A DNA stretch of 64,000 nucleotides from Rhodobacteraceae bacterium UBA3069 (GCA_002366795.1 DFBX01000071.1:1-64000); one strand, 5' to 3'; shown: positions 14,909-24,571, numbered from the stretch's first letter. Numbers and translations: made by a program. The notes: a model not told the origin generated them from the sequence alone.

Positions 14909-16132
14909 TCACGCCGATGTAAGCGTGAACGATGCGACCTGTTCAACATGGGCGGACCAGCGGAACTGGTCCACGACCTGCACCCAATCCAGCCTGTAAC
15001 CCGCACCGATCAGCAGCTTGGCGTCGCGGGCAAAGGTGATGGGATTGCACGACACAAAGGCGATGACGGGCGGTTTGGCCTTTGCCAGTTCCGCCACCTG
15101 CGCCTCGGCTCCGGCGCGGGGCGGGTCGATCACCACGGCATCGAATTTGGCCAACTCATCCGGCAAAAGCGGACGGCGGAACAGATCGCGCACCGCGTGG
15201 CTGACCCGTTTCAGACCCTGCGCCTTGCGCCACCCCGCATCCAGCGCGGCCGTCATGGCGGCGGCGCCTTCCACCGCGTGCACCTCGGCGTTTTCGGCCA
15301 GCGGAAGGGCAAAGGTACCGCAACCGGCAAACAGATCTACAACCTTGTCAGCCTTGCCGACGATTTCGCGCACGGCGTCCAGAAGCGCGGCCTCGCCTTG
15401 CGGAGTGGCTTGTAAAAAGGCACCAGGCGGGACCGGCACCAGCGCCTTGCCGAACCGTTGCAGGGGCGGGTTGCGCATAGCGATCACCTCGTCCTCCCAT
15501 GCTAGGCGGGCCATGGCGAAACGCTCTACTTCGGCGGCAAGGGCAATGCGCAGCGGCCCGTCCAGCGGCTTGCCGCCGGTCACAGCCACGTCCAACCCGG
15601 TTTCCGATGTCGTGACCAGCACCGACAGCTCGCCCTTGCGCGAGGCACCTACAATGGCCAGCCGTTCGACCATGGGCAGGGCATCTTTCAGCGCGGGGTC
15701 AATCAGCAGGCAATCGGGGATTTCGACGATCACATCGGATGCGCGCGCATGAAACCCGGCCATTGCGCCCTTTTTGGTACGGCGCGCGGAAAAGGAGGCA
15801 CGGCGGCGGGATTGCGTGTCCGAAGTCTGGATGGGCCGAAACTCTGCCTCGATCCCCTGCGAGGCCAGCGCGTGACGCACCACGCCCACTTTCCAGTCGG
15901 CCACGAAAGCATCGGACGCGTGCTGCAACTGGCAGCCGCCGCAGGCCTTGGCGTGGCGGCAGGGCGGCGCAACCCGATGGTCCGAGGGTTTTTCGATACG
16001 GATATCGGTCAGGCGCTGCCCGTCAATGATGCCCGACACCACCTCTCCCGGCAGGGTTTGGGGCGCGAAAACCGGGCCTTCGGCGATACCGTCGCCCTGA
16101 AGGCCAAGGCGTTGGATGGTCAGTTCGGTCAT
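14909..16132 (-). CDS. rlmD: 23S rRNA (uracil-5-)-methyltransferase, RlmD/RumA family
   Basis: SAM-dependent m5U methyltransferase with an iron-sulfur cluster. 407 residues. The N-terminal TRAM-like strand region is followed by cluster ligands Cys58, Cys64, Cys67 (CRHAKACGGC) and Cys141 (IPDC). The SAM motif is VVDLFAGCGTFALPLAENA, the nucleophile is Cys362 in FVSCNPITFARD, and the catalytic Glu is in HVEQVA near the end. The ATG at 16132 overlaps the cca stop as ATGA. The exact target uracil is by family, not proven. Confidence 0.9.
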   Translation of the reverse strand: MTELTIQRLGLQGDGIAEGPVFAPQTLPGEVVSGIIDGQRLTDIRIEKPSDHRVAPPCRHAKACGGCQLQHASDAFVADWKVGVVRHALASQGIEAEFRPIQTSDTQSRRRASFSARRTKKGAMAGFHARASDVIVEIPDCLLIDPALKDALPMVERLAIVGASRKGELSVLVTTSETGLDVAVTGGKPLDGPLRIALAAEVERFAMARLAWEDEVIAMRNPPLQRFGKALVPVPPGAFLQATPQGEAALLDAVREIVGKADKVVDLFAGCGTFALPLAENAEVHAVEGAAAMTAALDAGWRKAQGLKRVSHAVRDLFRRPLLPDELAKFDAVVIDPPRAGAEAQVAELAKAKPPVIAFVSCNPITFARDAKLLIGAGYRLDWVQVVDQFRWSAHVEQVASFTLTSA

Positions 16133-17277
16133 ATCTGTGCCAGCAATTCTGTTTTGGTCAATGTAAAGCCCGAGGCGATCCATGCCCCCTCAAGCGTGGT
16201 CAGTTTCGCGCCCAGCGCCGCTCCTTGAAATGCGGGCATCAGGTCGGCGGCCTTAACCGGAAATTGCGCATCCGCGCCCGTTTTCGCCGCGATCAGATCA
16301 GCAGGATCAAAGACCTGCCCCATCTGCGCAGCGCGCAACAGCACGATGTCACGGGCAGTATCCGCGCCAAGCCGATAGCCCAGCGCGGCGGGCAAGGCCA
16401 AGCTGCCCATACCGTCACGCAGATGGTCCAACTGTCGGGCCTGCGCCTTGGACAGGCGAAGCGCATCGACCTGCCCGCCCAAGGCGGCCATTCTGCGTAT
16501 CGGATCGGGCCGGATGTCAGCCAGCCGCTCCAGATGCACCAAGGGGGCCAGAGCAATGTCATCCGAGCCCGGCAAGACATGCGCCAACACGCCCGCGCTG
16601 CGCATCGCCGCGACCGAGGGCGCAGGATCGGGCGCGGTCAGCAGCTTGCGCAGCTCGGTCCAGACCCGTTCGCGCGAAAGATGGTCCAGCCCATCGGCAT
16701 TGGCGGCCACGGCGGCCAGCCCTTCGGCATCCAACCCCTGATCGGCATCGCCATACCAGGCGTGGAACCGGAAAAAGCGCAGGATGCGCAGGTAATCCTC
16801 GCGGATGCGCAGATCGGGATCTTCGATGAACCGCACGCGCCGGGCCTGCAAATCCGGCAGCCCGTTCAAAGGGTCGATCACATGGCCCGCAGGGTCGGCA
16901 TAAAGCGCATTCATGGTGAAATCGCGCCGCCTCGCGTCGTCGGTCACATCGGTGGAAAAGGCAACAACCGCGTGACGGCCAAAGGTTTCCACATCCCGGC
17001 GAAAGGTGGTTATCTCGTGCGGAGTATGGTCCGAAACCACGGTGATCGTGCCATGGTCGATGCCCGTCGGCACAGCCCGCAGACCGGCCCCTTCGGCCAG
17101 CTCGATCACCTTGTCGGGCGTCGCATCGGTGGAAATGTCGATATCATCCACCGGCGCATCATACAGTGTGTTCCGCACGCAACCGCCCACGAACAGCGCC
17201 TGGAACCCGGCATCCGTCAATGCGGCGCAGACCGCCTGCGTTTCGGACCTTGTGATCCAGTCGGCGGTCAGCTTCAC
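16129..17277 (-). CDS. cca: CCA tRNA nucleotidyltransferase
   Basis: Adds or repairs the 3' CCA end of tRNAs. 382 residues, with the class II nucleotidyltransferase head: ALFVGGCVRNTLYDAPVDDI then DISTD, and RRDFTMNALYADPAGHVIDP and RIREDYLRILRFFRFHAWYG. It starts with GTG at 17277, immediately after the TAG of the nudix gene, and its stop overlaps the rlmD start. Confidence 0.95.
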   Translation of the reverse strand: MKLTADWITRSETQAVCAALTDAGFQALFVGGCVRNTLYDAPVDDIDISTDATPDKVIELAEGAGLRAVPTGIDHGTITVVSDHTPHEITTFRRDVETFGRHAVVAFSTDVTDDARRRDFTMNALYADPAGHVIDPLNGLPDLQARRVRFIEDPDLRIREDYLRILRFFRFHAWYGDADQGLDAEGLAAVAANADGLDHLSRERVWTELRKLLTAPDPAPSVAAMRSAGVLAHVLPGSDDIALAPLVHLERLADIRPDPIRRMAALGGQVDALRLSKAQARQLDHLRDGMGSLALPAALGYRLGADTARDIVLLRAAQMGQVFDPADLIAAKTGADAQFPVKAADLMPAFQGAALGAKLTTLEGAWIASGFTLTKTELLAQI

Positions 17278-17892
17278 CTAACCCTCCATCCGGTCGGCAA
17301 GGGACCGCAGAACCCGCGCAGTGGCACCCCAGATGTAATAAGGGCCCCAAGGCACAATGTAATAATGCCGGTCCGTCCCGCGCCAGCGGCGGCGCTGAAT
17401 GAGGAAATTTTCAGGGTTGGACAAATGCGCCAAAGGCACCTCGAACACCTCGGCCACCTCGCCGGGTTCGGACACCGCGGTAAAATCGCGGGTCACGCGG
17501 GCCAGCACGGGGGTCATGGTGAAACCGGTCACGGTTTCATGGCTGGGGAAAGTGCCCAGCACCTCGACCGCGTCGCGAGGCAGGCCGATCTCCTCCTCGG
17601 CCTCGCGGATGGCGGCGGCGGTTTCATCCGCATCGGTTGGGTCCACCTTGCCACCGGGGAAGGCGATCTGCCCTGGATGATGCTTCAACCGCGAGGACCG
17701 CTTGGTCAGGATCACCCGCACGCCGCCCTCGCGCATGATAAACGGCACCAGAACGCCGGCGCGGCGCAGCTTGCGGTTTTCGGGCAAGACCACCTGCGGG
17801 TTCAGATCATAATCCGACGAGGGCCGCGCGGGGCGGCCCAGCGCGGCAATCACCGGGGCCAGCGGATCAATCAGGGGATCAGTCTGCGTCAC
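17278..17892 (-). CDS. NUDIX hydrolase, CoA pyrophosphatase (NudL-like)
   Basis: About 204 residues. The NUDIX box is seen as GGKVDPTDADETAAAIREAE followed by EEIGL. Just before it, LTKRSSRLKHHPGQIAFPGG is the UPF0035-type CoA pyrophosphatase signature. I prefer the GTG at 17892, which has GAGGG five bases upstream; an ATG at 17904 is also possible. Both overlap the hslO end. Part of hslO-nudix-cca-rlmD. Two unrelated NUDIX genes lie within 2 kb here. Confidence 0.88.
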   Translation of the reverse strand: MTQTDPLIDPLAPVIAALGRPARPSSDYDLNPQVVLPENRKLRRAGVLVPFIMREGGVRVILTKRSSRLKHHPGQIAFPGGKVDPTDADETAAAIREAEEEIGLPRDAVEVLGTFPSHETVTGFTMTPVLARVTRDFTAVSEPGEVAEVFEVPLAHLSNPENFLIQRRRWRGTDRHYYIVPWGPYYIWGATARVLRSLADRMEG

Positions 17893-18889
17893 CCTGACCC
17901 TCATCCGCTTTCGGCTCTGCCTCGAACCCGACGGTGGCCGGGTCCAAGTCATAATGTGCGCTGCAAAACTGGCAATCGGCGGTCACGCGACCATCTTCCG
18001 TGGTCATCTTTTCGATGTCACGAGCCGAATAGATCGACAGGGACTGGCGCACGCGTTCTTCGGAGCAGGTGCAGCCAAAGCGCACGGGCTGACCTTCGAA
18101 CACGCGCGGGGTTTCCTCGTGGAAAAGGCGCACCAGCAGATCCGTCGGCGCGACGGAGGGGCCGATCAGCTCCAGATCCTCGACCGTGTCCAAAAGCAGG
18201 TTCACACGGTTCCAGTTTTCCTTGTCGTCGCCATCGATCAGATCGCGGGCATGCAGCAGGCCTTCTTCGCCGCTTCCCTCGGCCCCCTTGGCGAAAGGCG
18301 ATGCCTTGGGCATGTGCTGCAGCATCACGCCGCCCGCCCGCCAATGTTCGCCCCCGCTTGCCTCGGTCGATTTGCCAAAGGACAGGGCAAACCGGGTCGG
18401 CAACTGTTCGGACTGGGCAAAATACGCCTCGGCGCAGGCGCGCAGCGATCCGCCAGCCAGCGGCGTAATGCCTTGGTAGGGGGCCATTCCCTTGCCCTGG
18501 TCGATCAGAATGGCGAAATACCCCTCGCCCACCTGATCGAACGGCGCGCGGTTGGTCAGCTTGTCGGCATCATAGCTCGCATAAGCGCGGATCATCGCAG
18601 GCTCACCCTCGGCCGTGGGGCCGAAGTAGTCGGTCGCGATCATGCGCACGGCACCCTTGGATTGGACTTGCAAGGACAGCTTCCAACGCAACTTGATCGT
18701 CTGGCCGATCATCGCGGTCAGCAGGGCCATTTCGGCCACCAAGGCCTCGACCTGCGGGGGGTAGGCGTGCTGCTTCAACACACCGTCCAGCACGTTGTCC
18801 AAGCGGGCGACGCGGCCGCGAATGTCAGAATTGTCCAGCTGGAACGGCAGAACGGTGTCGTCCCAGGCGAGTTTCGATCCGAGAGTCAT
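17879..18889 (-). CDS. hslO: Redox-regulated chaperone Hsp33
   Basis: Holdase activated by oxidation. 336 residues from ATG 18889 (MTLGSKLAWDDTVLPFQLDN). The C-terminal zinc switch has Cys273-X-Cys275 (CTCSEE) and Cys306-X2-Cys309 (CQFC). First gene of the hslO-nudix-cca-rlmD operon. The frame continues upstream of the ATG without a better start. Confidence 0.95.
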   Translation of the reverse strand: MTLGSKLAWDDTVLPFQLDNSDIRGRVARLDNVLDGVLKQHAYPPQVEALVAEMALLTAMIGQTIKLRWKLSLQVQSKGAVRMIATDYFGPTAEGEPAMIRAYASYDADKLTNRAPFDQVGEGYFAILIDQGKGMAPYQGITPLAGGSLRACAEAYFAQSEQLPTRFALSFGKSTEASGGEHWRAGGVMLQHMPKASPFAKGAEGSGEEGLLHARDLIDGDDKENWNRVNLLLDTVEDLELIGPSVAPTDLLVRLFHEETPRVFEGQPVRFGCTCSEERVRQSLSIYSARDIEKMTTEDGRVTADCQFCSAHYDLDPATVGFEAEPKADEGQGDAD

Positions 18890-18973
18890 GGGTTGGGGAT
18901 GTCCTTTAGAGGCTGTGCTTGGCATACATGGTCCATATAGGCAGGACAAGCCGAGGGGCCAAGGAGGCATGGC

Positions 18974-19411
18974 ATGATCAAACGGTTCGGGGAAAGCCCC
19001 CTGCGCGGGCAACGCTATATCCGCAGGCCCGGTGCCTACGCGGTCTTGCAACTGGGCGCCGACCTGTTGCTGACCCACCAGATGGAACCCTACCCCGAAT
19101 ACCAGCTACCAGGTGGCGGGATTGATCCGGGCGAACATCCCATTGCAGCCCTGCACCGCGAGGTGTGGGAAGAAACCGGTTGGAGCATTTCACCCCCACG
19201 CCGTCTGGGTGTGTTCCGCCGCTTTACCTTTATGCCGGAATACGAGATTTGGGCTGAAAAGGTCTGCACCATATACCACGCCCGCCCCGTACGACGGCTG
19301 GGCGATCCGATAGAACCGCACCACACCGCGCTGTGGATGCCAATGGAAGAAGCCGTGGAACATCTGGGCAATGACGGCGACAGGGACTTTGTCGCGCAAT
19401 TGCTGCGTTAA
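18974..19411 (+). CDS. NUDIX hydrolase
   Basis: 145 residues. The NUDIX box reads GGGIDPGEHPIAALHREVWE followed by ETGW; a QLPGGG strand leads into it. A perfect AGGAGG lies 8 bases before the ATG. Divergent from hslO across 84 bases and convergent with the receiver-phosphatase gene. Substrate unknown. Confidence 0.88.
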   Translation: MIKRFGESPLRGQRYIRRPGAYAVLQLGADLLLTHQMEPYPEYQLPGGGIDPGEHPIAALHREVWEETGWSISPPRRLGVFRRFTFMPEYEIWAEKVCTIYHARPVRRLGDPIEPHHTALWMPMEEAVEHLGNDGDRDFVAQLLR

Positions 19412-19429
19412 GGTGCTGCGGTGGCGCGA

Positions 19430-20701
19430 TTATTCGTCTGAACCGCCACGATATTCGAACAGGATGGCCGACACATCGTCAGGGAAATCATTGCCCCCCG
19501 CGTGATCTGACAGCTTCCAGACAAGAGTTTCCAGCAAGGCATTGCCCTGCACATCTGACAGTTCGCGCAGCAGCTCCATCAATCCTTCGTCATCCAGCTG
19601 CACGCCATCGGGGTCGGGGCATTCGGTGAAACCGTCGGACTGGATCAGCAAGCGGTCACCGCGCGAAAGTTGCAGGTCGAATTCTTCGAACGTGGCGCCA
19701 GTGATCAAGCCGACGGGCAGGCCCCCCTTGCCCAGCGCCTCCAGATTGCCATTGGCGCGCTGAACCACCGGATGCGGGTGCCCTGCCTGCACCATGCGGA
19801 CATGCCCCGTGGTCAGGTCCACATCGGCCAGCAGCAGGGTAAAGTAATGCTCTGTCTCCATATCCTCCAACACCAATCGATTCAGTTCGGCCACGACATC
19901 GGCCGGGGGCAGCGGTGCATATGAACCGTCTTCCTGCTTTTGCAGCGCGACGTTGTGGTCGGGCGTGGCAGACAGGTAACCGGCAAGGCGCGCGGTCATC
20001 AGGGCCGAACTGATCCCGTGACCGGACACGTCGATCCCGAACAGCCCGACCCGCCCCTCGTTGACCGGAAAGAACCCGACCAGATCGCCCCCGACATGCC
20101 CGGACGAGCGCAACAAAAGCGAAACCTGCCCCGCGCCGAAATCGCGGAACCGTTCACGCACCAGCGATTGTTGCAGTTTCTTCGCTTCGATCAGGTCGTT
20201 GTCCAGCGCATCATACAGCGTTTGCAGCTGCGCCAGCGTGGTCGAGATCAACTGGTTCTTCTGAACCAGCTCCCGCTCCATCCGCTGGATGCGTTCGCCC
20301 GCGTTGATCCGCGCGCGCAATTCCGCGGCGTTCACCGGCTTGTTCAGAAAATCATCCGCCCCGCAGTCAAGACCCCGCGCCACGGCATCCTTTTCGGTTT
20401 TCGAGGTCAGAAGGATGAAATACCCGTACCGATCACGCGGCATCTTGCGGAACGCCTGACAAAATTCGAGCCCGTCCATTCCGGGCATCATCCAGTCGCT
20501 CAGCACGATGTCGGGGTGGGTTTCGGCGCATATTGCCAGCGCATCGGCACCTGATTCGGCCTCGCTGACCCTGTAACCCCAACGGGTCAGGGACGCGGCC
20601 AGAATCCGGCGTTGCAGACGACTGTCATCGACCACGAGAACGTGGCTGACAGGCATTTTCGCGGCCTGCGGCACTTCTGGATGTTCATTAACCTGACCCA
20701 T
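19430..20701 (-). CDS. Response regulator with PP2C-type (SpoIIE/RsbU) phosphatase output
   Basis: 423 residues. The receiver domain (about 18-135) has LVVDDSRLQRRIL, phosphoacceptor Asp69 in SDWMMPGMDG, and LLTSKTEKDA with the conserved Lys in LNKPV. A coiled-coil linker (ERELVQKNQLISTTLAQLQT) leads to a SpoIIE-type domain with GGDLVGFFPVNEGRVGLFGI, DVSGHGISSALMTARLAG, and late metal ligands in QSDGFTECPD and DDVSAI. Such proteins dephosphorylate an anti-anti-sigma factor in partner switching. The layout matches RbaY of Rhodobacter capsulatus, which acts with RbaV/RbaW. An Hpt gene starts 145 bases away on the other strand. Confidence 0.9.
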   Translation of the reverse strand: MGQVNEHPEVPQAAKMPVSHVLVVDDSRLQRRILAASLTRWGYRVSEAESGADALAICAETHPDIVLSDWMMPGMDGLEFCQAFRKMPRDRYGYFILLTSKTEKDAVARGLDCGADDFLNKPVNAAELRARINAGERIQRMERELVQKNQLISTTLAQLQTLYDALDNDLIEAKKLQQSLVRERFRDFGAGQVSLLLRSSGHVGGDLVGFFPVNEGRVGLFGIDVSGHGISSALMTARLAGYLSATPDHNVALQKQEDGSYAPLPPADVVAELNRLVLEDMETEHYFTLLLADVDLTTGHVRMVQAGHPHPVVQRANGNLEALGKGGLPVGLITGATFEEFDLQLSRGDRLLIQSDGFTECPDPDGVQLDDEGLMELLRELSDVQGNALLETLVWKLSDHAGGNDFPDDVSAILFEYRGGSDE

Positions 20702-20846
20702 TCGATCCTGACACTTGGTAAAAGCACGCCTTGGACCGTGCTAACCCACCCACCTTAACATGCCGTGAAACATCAAATTCCCCTTTCTTTAAAGCAATCG
20801 TTAGCCTTCTTCTGGCAGGCTACGGTTTCGAAAGGGGAAAAAGGCC

Positions 20847-21179
20847 ATGATTGATTGGGAAAGGGTATCCGAATTGCGTGACGAGGTCGGGGCGGACGAT
20901 TTTGCCGAAGTCGTCGATCTGTTTCTGGAGGAGGTCGGGGGCACAATCGGCACACTGCGCGATGCACCTGATATGTCCACGCTTGAAGCCGACCTGCATT
21001 TCCTGAAAGGTGCCGCCCTGAACCTAGGGTTCGAGGCGTTTTCCAGCCTGTGTCAAAAGGGCGAACATTTGGCCGGGGCAGGCCGGGCGGAGGAAGTCGA
21101 TCTGCCAGCCATCCTTGACTGTTTCGAAACCTCCCGTGGCACCTTTACCGAAGAATTGCCAAACCGGCTGGCCGCCTGA
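20847..21179 (+). CDS. Hpt (histidine phosphotransfer) domain protein
   Basis: 110 residues, a stand-alone four-helix Hpt. The phospho-His motif is LHFLKGAALNLGFEAFSSLC, with the usual HxLKGxAxxLG at about residue 51. No other domain. Divergent from the receiver-phosphatase gene; the simplest reading is that it passes phosphate to or from that receiver, though cognate histidine kinases are not in the window. Its stop abuts the convergent ilvA stop. Confidence 0.88.
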   Translation: MIDWERVSELRDEVGADDFAEVVDLFLEEVGGTIGTLRDAPDMSTLEADLHFLKGAALNLGFEAFSSLCQKGEHLAGAGRAEEVDLPAILDCFETSRGTFTEELPNRLAA

Positions 21180-22418
21180 TCAGATCAGGAATTCGGCCAG
21201 CGTTTCATCATTGGTGATGTCGCGATAGGTGAATCCCGCCGCATCAAGGCGCGCGAAAAGATGCGAAAAATTGTCAGCCTCGAGGGTTTCGATGCCAATC
21301 AGAACCGACCCGAAGTTCCGCGCCGATTTCTTCAGGTATTCGAACCGCGCGATGTCGTCATCAGGTCCAAGAATGTTCAAGAATTCCTTCAGCGCGCCAG
21401 GCCGCTGCGGCAAGCGCAGAATGAAATATTTCTTCACGCCGGAATAGCGCTGCGCGCGCTCCTTGACCTCGGGCAGGCGTTCGAAATCGAAATTCCCGCC
21501 AGATGTGACGCAGACCACAGTCTTACCCTTGATTTGATCGGCCACATCGACCAACGCATCCACGGCCAGCGCACCGGCGGGTTCCAGCACGATACCTTCG
21601 ACGTTCAGCATTTCCAGCATGGTGGTGCAAATTCGATCCTCGGGCGCGGCAAAGACCGTTTTCGGGTCAATATCACGCAGGATTTCAAAGGGCTTGGCCC
21701 CGATCCGCGCGACTGCGGCCCCGTCCACGAAACTGTCCACCTTTTTCAGGGTCACAGGCTCCCCCGCCATGACGGCAGCGGCCAGACTGGTGCCGCCAAG
21801 CGGTTCGACAAAACTGTAATCAACATCGGGCCCGAAATAGCGCCGCACCCCTGCGGACAAGCCACCGCCGCCAACGGGCAAGATGATGTGATCAGGCGCA
21901 TGACCCATCTGCTGGGCAATCTCAACCGCGACAGAAGCCTGACCTTCGATCACATCGGCATCGTCGAACGGGGCCAGAAAATGCCCGCCCTCGGCCAAAC
22001 AAAACGCCTGAGCCGAGGCGAGCGTATCGTCAAAATAATCGCCTACCAGCTTTATCTCGACCGCGTCACCGCCAAAAATCCGCGTCTTCTGGATTTTCTG
22101 CATCGGGGTTGTGACAGGCATGAAAATAACGCCCTTCACCCCGAAATGCTGACACATGAACGCGACGCCCTGCGCATGGTTGCCCGCACTGGCACAGACA
22201 AACAGCGACTTGTCGGGATGCGCCGCAAGCACCTTGCGCATCGCATTGAACGCACCGCGCAGCTTGTAGGACCGCACCGGGGTCAGATCCTCGCGCTTCA
22301 GCCAGATATCGGCCCCGAACCGTTCGGACAGATGGGCGTTGCGTTGCAACGGGGTTGCATCGAATACGGCACGCATTTCCTGCGCGGCAGCTTGGGCTTT
22401 ATGTCTGAAATCTTCCAT
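21180..22418 (-). CDS. ilvA: Threonine ammonia-lyase (threonine dehydratase)
   Basis: Converts threonine to 2-oxobutanoate for isoleucine synthesis. 412 residues from ATG 22418, with AGGA upstream. The PLP lysine is in REDLTPVRSYKLRGAFNAMR; ASAGNHAQGVAF and the phosphate-binding PVGGGGLSAGVRR follow. The C-terminus has an ACT-like regulatory segment (FILRLPQRPGALKEFLNILG) of the short biosynthetic type, consistent with feedback control by isoleucine. Confidence 0.93.
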   Translation of the reverse strand: MEDFRHKAQAAAQEMRAVFDATPLQRNAHLSERFGADIWLKREDLTPVRSYKLRGAFNAMRKVLAAHPDKSLFVCASAGNHAQGVAFMCQHFGVKGVIFMPVTTPMQKIQKTRIFGGDAVEIKLVGDYFDDTLASAQAFCLAEGGHFLAPFDDADVIEGQASVAVEIAQQMGHAPDHIILPVGGGGLSAGVRRYFGPDVDYSFVEPLGGTSLAAAVMAGEPVTLKKVDSFVDGAAVARIGAKPFEILRDIDPKTVFAAPEDRICTTMLEMLNVEGIVLEPAGALAVDALVDVADQIKGKTVVCVTSGGNFDFERLPEVKERAQRYSGVKKYFILRLPQRPGALKEFLNILGPDDDIARFEYLKKSARNFGSVLIGIETLEADNFSHLFARLDAAGFTYRDITNDETLAEFLI

Positions 22419-22455
22419 CAGGTTTTCCTGACGCAAGCCGGGCCGCCGCGCAAGG

Positions 22456-23202
22456 TCAGTCGATGTCGCGCCCCTGAACAGCGACGCCGTAAAGCGTTGT
22501 CAGGATCGACAGGTTCAGAATGGATTGCAGCCATGTCAGCAACAGGTTGACCACCATCCCAAAAACCGGAGAGAGCGCCTCTGCCACTGCGGTGGCTATA
22601 CCAAGTGCAAAACCGAACAAGATGAGCAGTCCAAGCAACCCGATCAGAGTTTTGACCAAGGGTCGGGTCGCATCCCACGCAGCACCCATGGCCAGCGGCT
22701 CGCCAATCGCCGCGGCTGGCAAAACGATGCCAAGCCGGAACGAGGCTATGATCAGGAACCCGACAAACACGACCCCCAGAATGAAGGCGATCACATCGGT
22801 GCCCAAAACCGATGAGACCCCGTAAATCATTGCCATACCAAGCGCACCCACGATCGACATGATCAGCCCGAGCAAAACAGCGTAGCCAATGTAGGACAGG
22901 ATCCGCCCACCGCGGAACGGCGGCAGGATCGCATTCGGGTATTCCGCCAACAAGACATAACGGTGCCACGCCACCGCGGTCCAGACGAAGGCAAGAAGAT
23001 AGGCAATGACAAGCAGGAATATGATGCCAATCGCCTGTGGCCTGACATCTACCGCCATCAGTTGGTTGGATCGCAGAAAACCCGCAAACGCAACAATCGC
23101 CACGAGGATGACCAAAATGATGGGCATCGAAAGCTTAACCACCGCACCGAAATTGCTGAAAATCATGCGCCATGCATGAAGAAAAATACGAACGGCCATC
23201 AT
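22456..23202 (-). CDS. Polytopic inner-membrane protein, unknown function
   Basis: 248 residues with about six hydrophobic helices, for example IILVILVAIVAFAGFL, IIFLLVIAYLLAFVWTAVAW, YAVLLGLIMSIVGALGM, VIAFILGVVFVGFLIIASFR, TLIGLLGLLILFGFALGIA and MVVNLLLTWLQSILNLSIL. Loops are short and no catalytic or transporter motif is visible. Two adjacent ATGs (23202 and 23199) follow GGGAGG; the second has the better distance. Upstream of ilvA on the same strand with a 37-base gap. I do not recognise the function. Confidence 0.75.
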   Translation of the reverse strand: MMAVRIFLHAWRMIFSNFGAVVKLSMPIILVILVAIVAFAGFLRSNQLMAVDVRPQAIGIIFLLVIAYLLAFVWTAVAWHRYVLLAEYPNAILPPFRGGRILSYIGYAVLLGLIMSIVGALGMAMIYGVSSVLGTDVIAFILGVVFVGFLIIASFRLGIVLPAAAIGEPLAMGAAWDATRPLVKTLIGLLGLLILFGFALGIATAVAEALSPVFGMVVNLLLTWLQSILNLSILTTLYGVAVQGRDID

Positions 23203-23344
23203 GTGCCTCCCAATCTATACTGGCGGTCAGGGGTAGGGGGCTGCATAGCCGCATGTCAATCACCCAGGCAGCGGCGCACCTTGCCCTGCGGCGCAAAAAG
23301 CGCTATCGCGCCTCGCAAACCTTAAAGTGAAGGAATTCCCTGCA

Positions 23345-24571
23345 ATGTCTGCGCCCAAGAAAGTCGTGCTGGCCTATTCCGGCGGCCTCGATACCTCGAT
23401 CATCCTGAAATGGCTGCAAATGGAATACGGCTGCGAGGTCGTCACCTTTACCGCCGATCTGGGCCAGGGCGAGGAGCTGGAGCCCGCCCGCAAGAAGGCC
23501 GAGTTGCTGGGGATCAAACCCGAGAACATCTTTATCGAGGATGTCCGCGAGGAATTCGTACGCGATTTCGTGTTCCCGATGTTCCGCGCCAATGCGCTGT
23601 ATGAAGGGCTGTACCTGCTGGGCACCTCGATCGCGCGCCCGCTGATTTCCAAACGCTTGGTCGAGATTGCCGCCGAAACCGGTGCCGATGCCGTGTCCCA
23701 CGGTGCGACCGGCAAGGGCAACGATCAGGTCCGGTTCGAGCTGAGCGCATATGCCCTGAACCCTGACATCAAGGTGATCGCGCCCTGGCGTGAATGGGAT
23801 CTGTCGTCGCGGACAAAACTGCTTGATTTCGCAGAGAAAAACCAGATCCCCATCGCCAAGGACAAACGAGGCGAAGCGCCATTTTCGGTCGATGCGAACC
23901 TGCTGCACACCTCGTCCGAGGGCAAGGTTCTGGAAGACCCAGCCGAAATGGCGCCCGACTATGTCTACCAGCGCACCGTCAACCCCGAGGACGCGCCGAA
24001 CACTCCCGAATTCATTGAAGTCGGGTTTGAAAAAGGCGATGCCGTGTCGATCAACGGCGAGGCCATGAGCCCGGCCACGATCCTGACCAAGCTGAACGGA
24101 TTGGGCGGCAAGCACGGCATCGGCCGTCTGGATTTCGTGGAAAACCGCTTCGTCGGCATGAAGTCGCGCGGCATCTATGAAACCCCCGGCGGCACCGTGT
24201 TGCTGGAAGCGCACCGCGGCATCGAGCAGATCACACTGGACAGTGGCGCGGGCCACCTGAAAGACAGCCTGATGCCCCGCTATGCAGAGCTGATCTACAA
24301 CGGTTTCTGGTTCTCGCCCGAGCGCGAGATGCTGCAAGCGGCCATCGACAAATCGCAAGAGCATGTGACGGGCACCGTGACGCTGAAGCTTTACAAAGGC
24401 TCGGCCTTCTGTGTGGCGCGCGCCTCGGATCACTCGCTGTACAGCGAGGCGCATGTGACATTCGAGGATGACGCGGGCGCATACGATCAGACGGACGCGG
24501 CCGGCTTCATCCAGCTGAACGCCCTGCGCCTGAAGCTGCTGGCAGCGCGGAATCGCCGCCTGAAAGGTTAA
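23345..24571 (+). CDS. argG: Argininosuccinate synthase
   Basis: Joins citrulline and aspartate in arginine synthesis. 408 residues from ATG 23345 (MSAPKKVVLAYSGGLDTSII), with the N-type ATP pyrophosphatase loop AYSGGLDTS. Also seen: SHGATGKGNDQVRFEL, and GIYETPGGTVLLEAHRGIEQ. AAGGAA precedes the start. A clean terminator follows the stop, so the gene is probably transcribed alone. Confidence 0.97.
   Translation: MSAPKKVVLAYSGGLDTSIILKWLQMEYGCEVVTFTADLGQGEELEPARKKAELLGIKPENIFIEDVREEFVRDFVFPMFRANALYEGLYLLGTSIARPLISKRLVEIAAETGADAVSHGATGKGNDQVRFELSAYALNPDIKVIAPWREWDLSSRTKLLDFAEKNQIPIAKDKRGEAPFSVDANLLHTSSEGKVLEDPAEMAPDYVYQRTVNPEDAPNTPEFIEVGFEKGDAVSINGEAMSPATILTKLNGLGGKHGIGRLDFVENRFVGMKSRGIYETPGGTVLLEAHRGIEQITLDSGAGHLKDSLMPRYAELIYNGFWFSPEREMLQAAIDKSQEHVTGTVTLKLYKGSAFCVARASDHSLYSEAHVTFEDDAGAYDQTDAAGFIQLNALRLKLLAARNRRLKG

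Noticed and set aside
16225..18468. 747-residue plus-strand open frame opposite cca, nudix and hslO
   Set aside because: Crosses three well-supported genes on the other strand; composition is typical of antisense frames.
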